Assembly (NCBI GenBank): GCA_031254795.1
Contig: JAIRTS010000113.1
Span: 1-20,368 of the forward strand
Direction of reading: 5' to 3'
DNA length: 20,368 bases
From: Treponema sp.
GTDB lineage: Bacteria > Spirochaetota > Spirochaetia > Treponematales > Breznakiellaceae
Both the position numbers and the translations under genes were made by a program. Numbering within the stretch: the stretch's first letter is position 1; the number at the start of each line of letters is the position of its first letter. Under the pieces are notes generated by a model, which saw only the letters and a list, made by a program, of their open reading frames with translations, did not search any database and was not told the origin of the DNA. Shown piece after piece: positions 13,943 through 20,368 of the stretch.

Positions 13943-16558
13943 ATGGCAAACGATAAAAAATCTTCAATATATGATGATCAAAACGGCGCGGGATTAGCCA
14001 GTGACCTAGACGAATACGGTGTGTGGGTGAAAAGCGACCCTGCCAAAACAAGCGGAAGCGAGAAAGAGGATGATGATTTTCTTATTCCCGATCTTGAAAT
14101 CAGTGAAATTGAAGAGCTTTCAGCCGATGAGCTGGATTTACCCATGATAGAGGACATTGATGATTTTGGGAAAGAGTTTATACCGGAAGATTTGGAAAAT
14201 GACCCCGAAGATTTAGACGCTTTGTCATTTGACACTACTCTGGATCCCGAACTTGATGATATTGAAGAATTGCAAGTGGAAGATATTCTTAAAGCGGATC
14301 CTGATTTTCTGGCGATGGAAACCCAGAAGCTCGCGGAAGTGCCGACCATTGACGCGCTGTCTTTTGGAGATGAGGAGGAAGAGATTGTGGAGCCGGCGTT
14401 TCCGGCGTTTGAGTTGTCCGCCCTTGATGAGCCGGCGTCCGGTGAGAGCGCGTTTGAAGACGGCGTTTCCGGCGGTGAATTTTCGCAAACAGACGCAGAT
14501 GGCGAAAACATCGCGGTTAGTGAAGAAGCCTTCGCGCCTGCGGAAAATGTTGACGAAACAGGAGCAACAGAACTCTTTATAGAAGATTTTTTGGATGATT
14601 CCCCCTTTGATGACGATGAAATTTCTATGGAAGAAGATGCCGCCGAAACGGAAGAGCTGATGGAAGCGGAGCCTGTTCCGGCTGAGACGGAAGAAGGCGC
14701 GGATGAGTCGATAGTGCCTGACGTGGAGGCGGCGAGCGCGGAAGAGCCGGTGGAAGCGGAGCTAGCTCCCGCTGAAACGGAAGAAGACGCGGAAGAGGCG
14801 ATAGCTTCTGCCGGGGATGTGGCGAGCGCGGAAGAGCCGGTGGAAGCGGAGCCTGCTCTCACCGGAGCGGAAGAAGACGCGGGCGAGTCGATAGCCTCTG
14901 CCGGGGATGTGGCGAGCGTGGAAGAGCCGGTGGAAGCGGAGCCTGCTATCACCGGAGCGGAAGAAAGCGCGGAAGAGTCGATAGCTTCTGTCGTGGAGGC
15001 GGCGAGCGCGGAAGAGCCAGTGGAAGCGGAGGTTGCTCCCACTGAAACGGAAGAAGACGCGGAAGAGTCGATAGCCTCTGCCGGGGATGTGGCGAGCGCG
15101 GAAGAGCCGGTGGAAGCGGAGCTTGCTCCGGCCGAGCCGGAAGAAGTCGTGGACGAGTCGTCTGCTTCTGACATGGATGCGGCAGGCGGGGCGGGGTCGG
15201 AAAAACCAACCGCGCAACCCGTGACGCAAACAAACCTCTCCACTGAACTCTTGTTGCGCATTGCCGAGGAACTGTCTTCCATACGACAGGAACTGTCAAC
15301 TCTAAAACAGGATTTCCTTGCGATTCGCGCCTCGGAACCGGAGGTTCACACGATTGAACCGGTGGAAAATCCGCCGGAAGCCGAGAAAAAGGAAACGGCG
15401 CCGCAAAGCGCGCAAGGCGGGTTTTTTGACGACTCGGATGATGAGAAAATCGCCCTCACTGGCAATGAGCTTGACAATATCCTTCTGTCTGCGGATTTTA
15501 CGGAAGAGATAGGGACGGATATATCCAAGAGCGAACCGGAATCCGCAGAAATTGAAGCGGGCCCAGAAAAACCCGAAGAGCCGCGAAGCGCGCAAGGCGG
15601 ATTCTTTGACGATTCGGATGATGAGAAAATCGCCCTCACCGGCAAGGAGCTTGATAATGTCCTCATGTCCGCGGAATTTATTGAGGAGACAGGAGAGGAC
15701 TTGTCCGAAGGCGTGTCAGAGGCGGCGGAAATCGAACGCGACCTGGAGACTTTGGAAAGAGTTTCTTTTGAAATTGAAGAAGTTGTTTTGGATCCATCAA
15801 CAGATGCGGAAGAACTGCGGTGGTTGCGGGAAGAAGGCGTTGCGCCTATTACGCCCGCGCCGGAAGACAGCAGCTACCTTGAAATGGATCCAGCCGCCCA
15901 CCATGAGTTGGCGGTTGAAGACATCGATCTTTCTGATGTGGTTATAGATGAGCCGGATCTTTCAGGGCAGTTGCAGGAAAATCCGTTGCAAGAGCCCGTG
16001 CTGGAAGCCATTGCCTTTGACGATATGCCTTTGAACCTTTCCGACGACGCTCTGCCTGCGGATATAGACGCGACGGGAATTTCCGGGCTGGAAAATGCCG
16101 GGGAAGAACCGCTGGACTCGCTAGCGGAGCCAGTTGTGGAAGAATATCCCGTTGCGGAACCTCTTCCCTCTGGGGGAGAATCCGTGGAGCCGCCGGCGGA
16201 GCCGGTTATGGAAGAATATCCCGCCACCGAATCCCTTCCCTCTGGGGAAGAATCCGTGGACCCGTTGGCGGTGGAGCCGGTCGTGGAAGAGGCTCCTCCC
16301 GCGGAATCCCTTTCCGCCGGAGAAGAATCCGAAGAACCGGCGGGGAGCGCGGCTGTTTCGGCAGAACCGGCTCCTGAAGTTGAGCCGGTTGCGAAATTGG
16401 CGGCAATACCGTCCACCATTCAACAGGAACTCAAGACCGTTCTTTCCTACATGGATCAGTTGCTGGAATCTTTGCCCGAAGAAAAAATCGAAGAATTCGC
16501 CGCGTCGAAATATTTTGACACCTATAAAAAACTCTTCTCGGAGTTGGGATTGGTATAG
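13943..16558 (+). CDS. large acidic repeat-rich protein of unknown function
   Basis: An 871-residue, very Glu/Asp/Ala/Pro-rich protein without signal peptide or membrane segment, so cytoplasmic and probably mostly disordered. In order: an acidic N-terminus (SDLDEYGVWVKSDP, then many Glu/Asp clusters); six tandem 30-residue repeats (about 244-423); a short predicted coiled coil (about 432-455, LRIAEELSSIRQELSTLKQD); two copies of a module reading FFDDSDDEKIALTG at 60-residue spacing (about 489 and 549); three 24-25-residue repeats (about 729-803); and a more ordered helical C-terminus (about 823-871, QQELKTVLSYMDQLLESLPE, ending FSELGLV). It has its own promoter and ribosome binding site and is followed after 15 bases by the DUF115 pair. 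I do not recognise a named family. The layout of a long acidic spacer with a helical end recalls bacterial polar scaffold proteins such as PopZ or FimV, but I see no homology to either. Confidence 0.85.
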   Translation: MANDKKSSIYDDQNGAGLASDLDEYGVWVKSDPAKTSGSEKEDDDFLIPDLEISEIEELSADELDLPMIEDIDDFGKEFIPEDLENDPEDLDALSFDTTLDPELDDIEELQVEDILKADPDFLAMETQKLAEVPTIDALSFGDEEEEIVEPAFPAFELSALDEPASGESAFEDGVSGGEFSQTDADGENIAVSEEAFAPAENVDETGATELFIEDFLDDSPFDDDEISMEEDAAETEELMEAEPVPAETEEGADESIVPDVEAASAEEPVEAELAPAETEEDAEEAIASAGDVASAEEPVEAEPALTGAEEDAGESIASAGDVASVEEPVEAEPAITGAEESAEESIASVVEAASAEEPVEAEVAPTETEEDAEESIASAGDVASAEEPVEAELAPAEPEEVVDESSASDMDAAGGAGSEKPTAQPVTQTNLSTELLLRIAEELSSIRQELSTLKQDFLAIRASEPEVHTIEPVENPPEAEKKETAPQSAQGGFFDDSDDEKIALTGNELDNILLSADFTEEIGTDISKSEPESAEIEAGPEKPEEPRSAQGGFFDDSDDEKIALTGKELDNVLMSAEFIEETGEDLSEGVSEAAEIERDLETLERVSFEIEEVVLDPSTDAEELRWLREEGVAPITPAPEDSSYLEMDPAAHHELAVEDIDLSDVVIDEPDLSGQLQENPLQEPVLEAIAFDDMPLNLSDDALPADIDATGISGLENAGEEPLDSLAEPVVEEYPVAEPLPSGGESVEPPAEPVMEEYPATESLPSGEESVDPLAVEPVVEEAPPAESLSAGEESEEPAGSAAVSAEPAPEVEPVAKLAAIPSTIQQELKTVLSYMDQLLESLPEEKIEEFAASKYFDTYKKLFSELGLV
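14671..15210 (+). repeat. 90-bp tandem repeat array, six units
   Basis: Units start at 14671, 14761, 14851, 14941, 15031 and 15121, exactly 90 bases (30 codons) apart. The first five are close copies sharing the stretch GCGGAAGAGCCGGTGGAAGC at their ends; the sixth is diverged. The first unit and the last are the least like the others. Each unit encodes a Glu-rich peptide containing AEEPVEAE. Confidence 0.9.
15401..15695 (+). repeat. duplicated module (period 180 bp)
   Basis: Two copies start at 15401 and 15581, each about 115 bases and similar at the DNA level, for example AGCGCGCAAGGCGG followed by GATGATGAGAAAATCGCCCT. They encode the module FFDDSDDEKIALTG-x-ELDN. The 65 bases between copies are less alike. 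Confidence 0.85.
16127..16348 (+). repeat. three imperfect 72-75 bp tandem repeats
   Basis: Units begin at 16127, 16199 and 16274 and encode 24-25 residues each (EPVVEEYP, a short linker, then LPSGEESV). They diverge more than the 90-bp array, so they are older or under looser constraint. Confidence 0.8.
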
Positions 16559-16573
16559 AATGGCGCCCTTGCC

Positions 16574-18016
16574 ATGAGCGACCCTGTTCAAATGGAAAAA
16601 AGCGGGATGGAAGAGAAAAAAAAACTTCACTCCCGCTATAATCCGGTTGCGGAAGCGGAAAAGTACATTAATTCCCTGTCGTTGCGGCGGGGAATTCGTT
16701 TTTTTATCCTGATAGAACCCGGCTTGGGCTATATGATCCCGGCGCTGGAGAAAAAATTCCCCGACGCAAAGGTCGTTGCGTTACATGTTGAAGACGCCAG
16801 ACGGGAGGGCGGCGTTCAGTCCGCGCTGGAAAAAGCCATACCCGACACGGAAGCCTCAACCATAGAGATCATCGAATGGAGGCCGAGCCTCCTTTTTTAC
16901 AAGGAGCGGTACGTCCGTTTGATGGCGGAAACCGTCGCGTTTGTCAAGAGAAGCGACGCCAATAAGAGAACAACTGCGTATTTTGGGAAAAAGTGGTTTC
17001 GGAATTTTTTCAGGAACATCGCCATTATTGGCGCGTTTCTCGCGCCGGAGAAACACGCCGGTTCCTGCGTCATTGCGGGAGCCGGACCCAGCCTTGAAGA
17101 AGCCCTGCCGGTCATAAAAAAATTGAAGGAAACAAAAAAAATCTTTGTACTGGCGGCTTCTTCCGCCGTGGAGCCGCTCATTCACGCGAATGTGAAGCCC
17201 GACATAGTTGTCGCAACGGACGGCGGCAACTGGGCGTCATTCCACCTGTTTTCGACTCTGCGCTCTCGCGGAAAACAGGGAGGAACCGCAGTGGAGGGCG
17301 GGCGAAAAACCATCCTCGCTATAAGCGCCTTCGCCGCCCTGCCTTCGCAAGCGGCTTCCATTCCGGTTCTCCTTATGACAGACGGGAGCCTTTGGCAGAA
17401 AACCGTGCTTGCGGGCCTCGGCGTCCCCTTTCTCAACATGGCGCAGCGGGGAACCGTTACGGCGTCCGCGCTGGATTTGGCTTTCGCTGTTTTTCAGGGG
17501 AATGTGTTTATCGCGGGCATGGACCTTGCGAATGACGACATTCGCGCCCACGCGCGTCCGTATTCGCTTGATTTTTTCATGGAAAAGGCGAACCGCCTCG
17601 CCTGCGCGTACTCGACGGCTTTTGCCCGTACCGTGGAAGTCGCGGGAAGCATGGGCATCTACGCCGAATGGTTTAAAAAACAGCTCCCGGCGTATCCCAA
17701 ACGGCTTTACACCATTGGAAAAAACAACGCCGTTTTCTCAAGCCTTCCTTCCTATGAAACGGCGCGTTGGACAACCGAAGCCGGCGGCAAGAATGCCGGC
17801 GGCGAGAATTGGACGCCGCGTTTTTCAGCGCGAAGCGGAGATGAAAACGCTATGGCGAGAAAAGCGGGAACCCTCCTTGCCGGCGCGTTGCGCGATTCTC
17901 TTGTCAAGAAGGAAGTGTGCGATCTCTTGTCTGTCCGGACCGAAGAGGAAGCGCTTGAGGAAATCTCCAGGGTATTGAAAAATGAAAAAGTTGGGGGCTG
18001 GCTCAACTGCGTATGA
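16574..18016 (+). CDS. DUF115 / MptE-like (Maf-related) protein, first of pair
   Basis: Cytoplasmic protein of 480 residues. The central region carries the DUF115 signature: the glycine-rich IAGAGPSLEEALPVIKK (GAGPS about 169-173), then PDIVVATDGG (Asp about 210 and 216) and FIAGMDLAND near 300-310. DUF115 is named after archaeal 6-hydroxymethylpterin pyrophosphokinase MptE, but in motile bacteria the same domain occurs in the Maf proteins that modify flagellin with nonulosonic sugars. A pterin role is unlikely here. The N-terminal 150 residues (EKYINSLSLRRGIRFFILIE and after) are a predicted Rossmann-like domain typical of bacterial Maf-like proteins. ATG 16574 has no good ribosome binding site; 16592 and 16607 are alternatives. 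The stop overlaps the start of the second DUF115 gene. Confidence 0.8.
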   Translation: MSDPVQMEKSGMEEKKKLHSRYNPVAEAEKYINSLSLRRGIRFFILIEPGLGYMIPALEKKFPDAKVVALHVEDARREGGVQSALEKAIPDTEASTIEIIEWRPSLLFYKERYVRLMAETVAFVKRSDANKRTTAYFGKKWFRNFFRNIAIIGAFLAPEKHAGSCVIAGAGPSLEEALPVIKKLKETKKIFVLAASSAVEPLIHANVKPDIVVATDGGNWASFHLFSTLRSRGKQGGTAVEGGRKTILAISAFAALPSQAASIPVLLMTDGSLWQKTVLAGLGVPFLNMAQRGTVTASALDLAFAVFQGNVFIAGMDLANDDIRAHARPYSLDFFMEKANRLACAYSTAFARTVEVAGSMGIYAEWFKKQLPAYPKRLYTIGKNNAVFSSLPSYETARWTTEAGGKNAGGENWTPRFSARSGDENAMARKAGTLLAGALRDSLVKKEVCDLLSVRTEEEALEEISRVLKNEKVGGWLNCV

Positions 18017-19548
18017 AGAGATATACGCTCAAAACAGCGCGTAACAATAGCGTTGTACCGGCGATAGTCGATGACAACGGCGCTGATCACGCCCTGCACT
18101 CCCTCTTTGATCCGCAAAAAGAAGCGGAGCGGCTTCTTGGCGTCAGAAAAGACGAAGGCTTTCTTGTTTTTCTCGGTTTGGGCGGCGGATTTTCCGTCGC
18201 TCAGGCCTTGGCTTGCGACAAGGGCGTACGCCTCGTCCTGATAGTGGATTACGGGCGGGAAGGGCTTGAAGAGCTTTTCAGCGTCATTGACTACTCTTCC
18301 ATTCTGAGCGATCCCCGGGTGTTTCTTCTCATTGATCCAGCCGCCGTGGAAATCGAGGCGTTTATTTTGGAGCGCTATCAACCCGCTCTGATGAACGGAA
18401 TGCGCGTTTTCCCTTTGAGGGCGCGGATTGATGTTGAAAGCGCGCCGTTCAGAGCGGCGGAAGCGGCGATCAATGGGGCGCTTAAAAAAGTGAGCGCGGA
18501 TTATTCCGTGCAGGCGCATTTCGGGCTTCGGTGGTTTTCCAACATAATTCAAAATATTCAGAATATCAAGAATATGGGGTTGGCGCGCAAAGACGCGGGA
18601 CAAGCCCGCTGGCGCGACTGTTTTTCGGAGCGTTCCGTGAAATGCGCGTCCATAACCGCGGCGGGTCCGTCGCTGGATCGCAGCCTGCCCCTGTTGCGAG
18701 AACAGCGGACGCGCCGCTTCATCATCGCGACGGACACGAGCCTGCCCGCCCTGCTTGCCGCCGGCGTTGAGCCTGACGCCGTTGTCTCCATTGATTGCCA
18801 ACTCTGGAGCTACAACCACTTTTTCCGCCGTACGCGCGCTCCTCTGTTTCTCGATTTGGCAAGCCCTCCCGCGCTGGCCGAACGTTCCTCCGCGCCGTAT
18901 TTTTTCTCAGGCGGACATCCCCTCAGCCGGCTTTTTTCCAGAGCGGGAACGAACATGCCTGAGCTGGATGTTTCCGGCGGCAATGTCACCTACGCGGCGG
19001 TTTCACTGGCCGAAGCCCTTGGCGCGGAAACGGTGGAGCTGTTTGGCGCGGATTTCTCCTACCCATCGGGCGCCGCCTATGCGCGAGGAACATGGCTGCA
19101 CCCGTTTTACGGCAAACGGCAAAACCGTTTCTCTCCCGCCGAAACGTTCTTTTCACACTTGATTTACAGAACCCCGCTTGAAAAGCGCTACGCGGACGGC
19201 TCGTGGCGTTACGAGACGCCAACGCTCGCCATGTATCGCGCGAAACTTGAGGAACGGCAATGGGCGCCGCAAAAAACGCCGCGTGGCGCCGCGCATAGCA
19301 GCGCCGCGTTGGACGCCGCGCATAGCGCCGAATTTCTCGCGGCATACCGCGAAAAACTGCGCTCGCTTTCTTTCCGGCGTCTTTTCGACGACCAGCGTCT
19401 CGTTGACGACCAGCGTCTTGACCCGAAAGACGCGGTCGTCATCGCCACGCTGCTGCCCGCGGCCGCGGCGCTGAGACACCGCGAGCCTGAGCTGGCTGGA
19501 GAACGCTTGTTGGAAGCGACGCGGGAATGGTGTATGAAGCGGCTGTGA
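18013..19548 (+). CDS. DUF115 / MptE-like (Maf-related) protein, second of pair
   Basis: Diverged relative of the preceding gene product, 511 residues, cytoplasmic. An N-terminal domain includes FLVFLGLGGGFSVAQALAC, and the DUF115 core carries ITAAGPSLDRSLPLL (AGPS about 217-220), PDAVVSIDCQLWSYNHF (Asp about 261) and VELFGADFSYPSG. Its ATG overlaps the TGA of the first gene (ATGA), so translation is coupled and the two proteins are likely made in equal amounts and may form a complex. The last 100 residues contain fresh-looking short duplications (AAHSS/AAHSA and DDQRL twice). It is the last gene of the acidic-protein transcription unit, and no good terminator follows it. Confidence 0.8.
   Translation: MKRYTLKTARNNSVVPAIVDDNGADHALHSLFDPQKEAERLLGVRKDEGFLVFLGLGGGFSVAQALACDKGVRLVLIVDYGREGLEELFSVIDYSSILSDPRVFLLIDPAAVEIEAFILERYQPALMNGMRVFPLRARIDVESAPFRAAEAAINGALKKVSADYSVQAHFGLRWFSNIIQNIQNIKNMGLARKDAGQARWRDCFSERSVKCASITAAGPSLDRSLPLLREQRTRRFIIATDTSLPALLAAGVEPDAVVSIDCQLWSYNHFFRRTRAPLFLDLASPPALAERSSAPYFFSGGHPLSRLFSRAGTNMPELDVSGGNVTYAAVSLAEALGAETVELFGADFSYPSGAAYARGTWLHPFYGKRQNRFSPAETFFSHLIYRTPLEKRYADGSWRYETPTLAMYRAKLEERQWAPQKTPRGAAHSSAALDAAHSAEFLAAYREKLRSLSFRRLFDDQRLVDDQRLDPKDAVVIATLLPAAAALRHREPELAGERLLEATREWCMKRL
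19387..19422 (+). repeat. 18-bp tandem duplication inside the second DUF115 gene
   Basis: GACGACCAGCGTCT occurs at 19387 and again at 19405, an in-frame 18-base duplication that encodes DDQRL twice. It is probably a replication-slippage product. Confidence 0.8.
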
Positions 19549-19610
19549 TGGAGGTTGGCTCTCCAAACCCCCTCGCGGCCACGCGCGGAACGTATGGCCA
19601 TTGGGCATGA

Positions 19611-19936
19611 CGTCTCATTATTGCGCCCGCAATGAGCGACCTCGCCCCGAAGGGCGGTGCGTCAGATTTTTCGTGGAAAAATCTGTCGTTGGATCGGAAA
19701 TTAGCAATGCCGCGCGGCTTCATGCCCCGCGATTTAGGTGTTGATAAAAAATTCGCCCCGAATGGCGTGGCGTCACGCCCGCGCTTTCCAATCAACAACC
19801 CTCACCCTAAAGGGACGGGGCGTGTTGGCTCCGATAGGCGTGGATTGTACACGGGATCCAATGCCCATGAGCCGGAAGCGGACGCCGCTATTGAAACCGC
19901 GCTAAAAGGCTGGGCGTCACGCCCGCGCTTTCCAAT
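19611..19936. repeat. cluster of palindromic and direct repeats in intergenic DNA
   Basis: The gene-free stretch 19549-20099 holds several repeats. A 24-base sequence starting GGCGTCACGCCCGCGCTTTC occurs exactly at 19769-19792 and 19913-19936. The word TCGCCCCGAA followed by a GGCG pair occurs at 19642 and 19753, and is the left part of the same unit (19642-19664 and 19753-19775 differ at a few bases). Hairpins include 19614-19636 (ATTGC-GCCC-GCAAT) and a self-complementary GCCGCGCGGC near 19712. The composition suggests REP-like dispersed elements. No credible gene is present; the 125-residue open frame here is low-complexity and covers the repeats. Confidence 0.6.
19663..19685. repeat. perfect 10-bp stem-loop
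   Basis: CAGATTTTTC (19663-19672) and GAAAAATCTG (19676-19685) are perfect inverted repeats with a 3-base loop GTG. It lies about 115 bases after the second DUF115 stop codon. It is A+T rich, has no following T-run and is probably not a terminator. Confidence 0.55.
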
Positions 19937-19999
19937 AAAAAATCCAACCTCTCGCCGTAATAAATCGCACTTTTTCTGTAAAAGCTCGCGAAAATCACG

Positions 20000-20095
20000 G
20001 CCTCCTTAAAAATTTGAACAAAAATACATAATAAAAAGCATGTATTCGCCAGCCCGAAAGTGATAGACTTCCTGTAACTCAATTTATAAGGAGGC
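20000..20095 (+). promoter_or_regulatory. inverted repeat able to hide the ribosome binding site of the next gene
   Basis: GCCTCCTTAAAAATT (20000-20014) is complementary at 14 of 15 positions to AATTTATAAGGAGGC (20081-20095), which contains the AAGGAGG ribosome binding site (20088-20094) of the gene at 20100. If the message begins upstream of 20000, the arms would form a long stem that blocks translation. A smaller hairpin, ATACAT (20024-20029) with ATGTAT (20040-20045), lies inside the 66-base loop. No convincing promoter was found, so whether the left arm is transcribed is open. Confidence 0.5.
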
Positions 20096-20099
20096 TTTT

Positions 20100-20368
20100 A
20101 TGAAAAAGCTGTTAACAATTCTCCTGGCGCTTTGCGTGGCGTCCGCGATCTTCGCCAATCCCAGTCAGGATAGCGGCAAGGGCGGCTCTTCCGGCTTAAT
20201 ATCGGTGGGCGTCATCAACAACCCGCCGTCGGAGTCCGGCTATCGCACGGCCAACGACAAAGATTTCAAATCTGTCTTTACGGCCGCCAACGGTTACGAC
20301 GCCTCGTTCGCGTACAGCATCAACCTGGAGGAACAACTGGTTTTCTTCAATCAGTTCGTCACGAACGG
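20100..20368 (+). CDS. sugar ABC transporter substrate-binding protein (type 1 periplasmic), partial
   Basis: The first 89 codons of a binding protein; the rest is beyond the window. The N-terminus is a normal signal peptide (MKKLLTILLALCVASAIFA, cleavage before NPSQ) followed by a Gly/Ser-rich stretch. ISVGVINNPPSESGYRTAND and the following YDASFAYSIN match type 1 sugar-binding proteins of the galactofuranose/ribose group, where the conserved pattern is a Val-rich first strand, then ESGxRTAN and a periplasmic helix. It has an excellent AAGGAGG ribosome binding site five bases upstream and is preceded by the sequestering inverted repeat. It is unrelated to the LipO-like protein of the minus-strand operon. 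Confidence 0.8.
   Translation, partial: MKKLLTILLALCVASAIFANPSQDSGKGGSSGLISVGVINNPPSESGYRTANDKDFKSVFTAANGYDASFAYSINLEEQLVFFNQFVTN

Noticed and set aside
14671..15210. CRISPR array
   Set aside because: The 90-bp repeats are contiguous, in frame and coding, with no distinct spacers.
13978..15282. Long Ser/Ala-rich open frame on the minus strand opposite the acidic protein gene
   Set aside because: It is the mirror of Glu/Ala codons and of the 90-bp repeats. It lacks a ribosome binding site and contains no known domain, while the + strand has a strong promoter and start.
19800..19840. Flagellar sigma-28 type promoter (TAAA then CCGATA)
   Set aside because: The spacing and the second element (CTCCGATAG) do not match the consensus well enough, and no gene starts soon after.
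19632..20009. 125-codon open frame on the + strand in the repeat region
   Set aside because: It translates the repeats themselves, has no ribosome binding site and no protein-like pattern.

Overview
The window looks like a piece of a spirochaete chromosome, most likely a Treponema of the gut type. I base this on the lon, murG and cvpA genes lying in this neighbourhood (from memory, lon, murG and cvpA are also neighbours in T. pallidum), on a tandem pair of DUF115/MptE-like proteins, on a very acidic repeat protein carrying a short FFDDSDDEKIALTG-type module that I associate with treponemes, and on the moderate G+C. No species can be fixed without a search.

Layout. (1) Positions 70-2616, + strand: lon, the ATP-dependent protease. 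(2) Positions 2617-3600: gene-poor DNA with three strong inverted repeats in a row (2751-2899), the third being a good terminator for the minus strand, then a wrecked minus-strand gene (3023-3487) and another minus-strand terminator (3517-3547). (3) Positions 3601-9419, minus strand: a five-gene sugar uptake and metabolism operon, read as two Gfo/Idh/MocA oxidoreductases, an LplB-like permease, a YtcP-like permease and a LipO-like binding lipoprotein. A divergent AraC-type regulator (9528-10334, +) faces it across a short promoter region. Operon, regulator and pseudogene together look like accessory DNA lying between lon and murG. (4) Positions 10467-13814, +: murG (peptidoglycan precursor synthesis), cvpA (membrane protein) and an exported beta-propeller/HEAT protein. 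(5) Positions 13943-19548, +: a strong promoter, then an 871-residue acidic, repeat-rich protein and two DUF115 proteins, the last two overlapping by 4 bases. (6) Positions 19549-20099: about 550 bases without a gene, holding palindromic and direct repeats and a long inverted repeat that would cover the ribosome binding site of the next gene. (7) Positions 20100-20368: the start of a second, unrelated sugar-binding protein of the galactofuranose/ribose type, cut by the window end.

How it fits together. The minus-strand operon should bind a carbohydrate outside the cytoplasmic membrane, import it through a heterodimeric permease (no ATPase gene is present, so a shared ATPase would be needed) and oxidise or epimerise it with the two dehydrogenases, under AraC control. 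The acidic protein and the two DUF115 proteins are the least understood part. Their shared promoter and tight packing suggest one function; a link to envelope or flagellin glycosylation is a hypothesis, based only on DUF115 occurring in Maf motility-accessory proteins.
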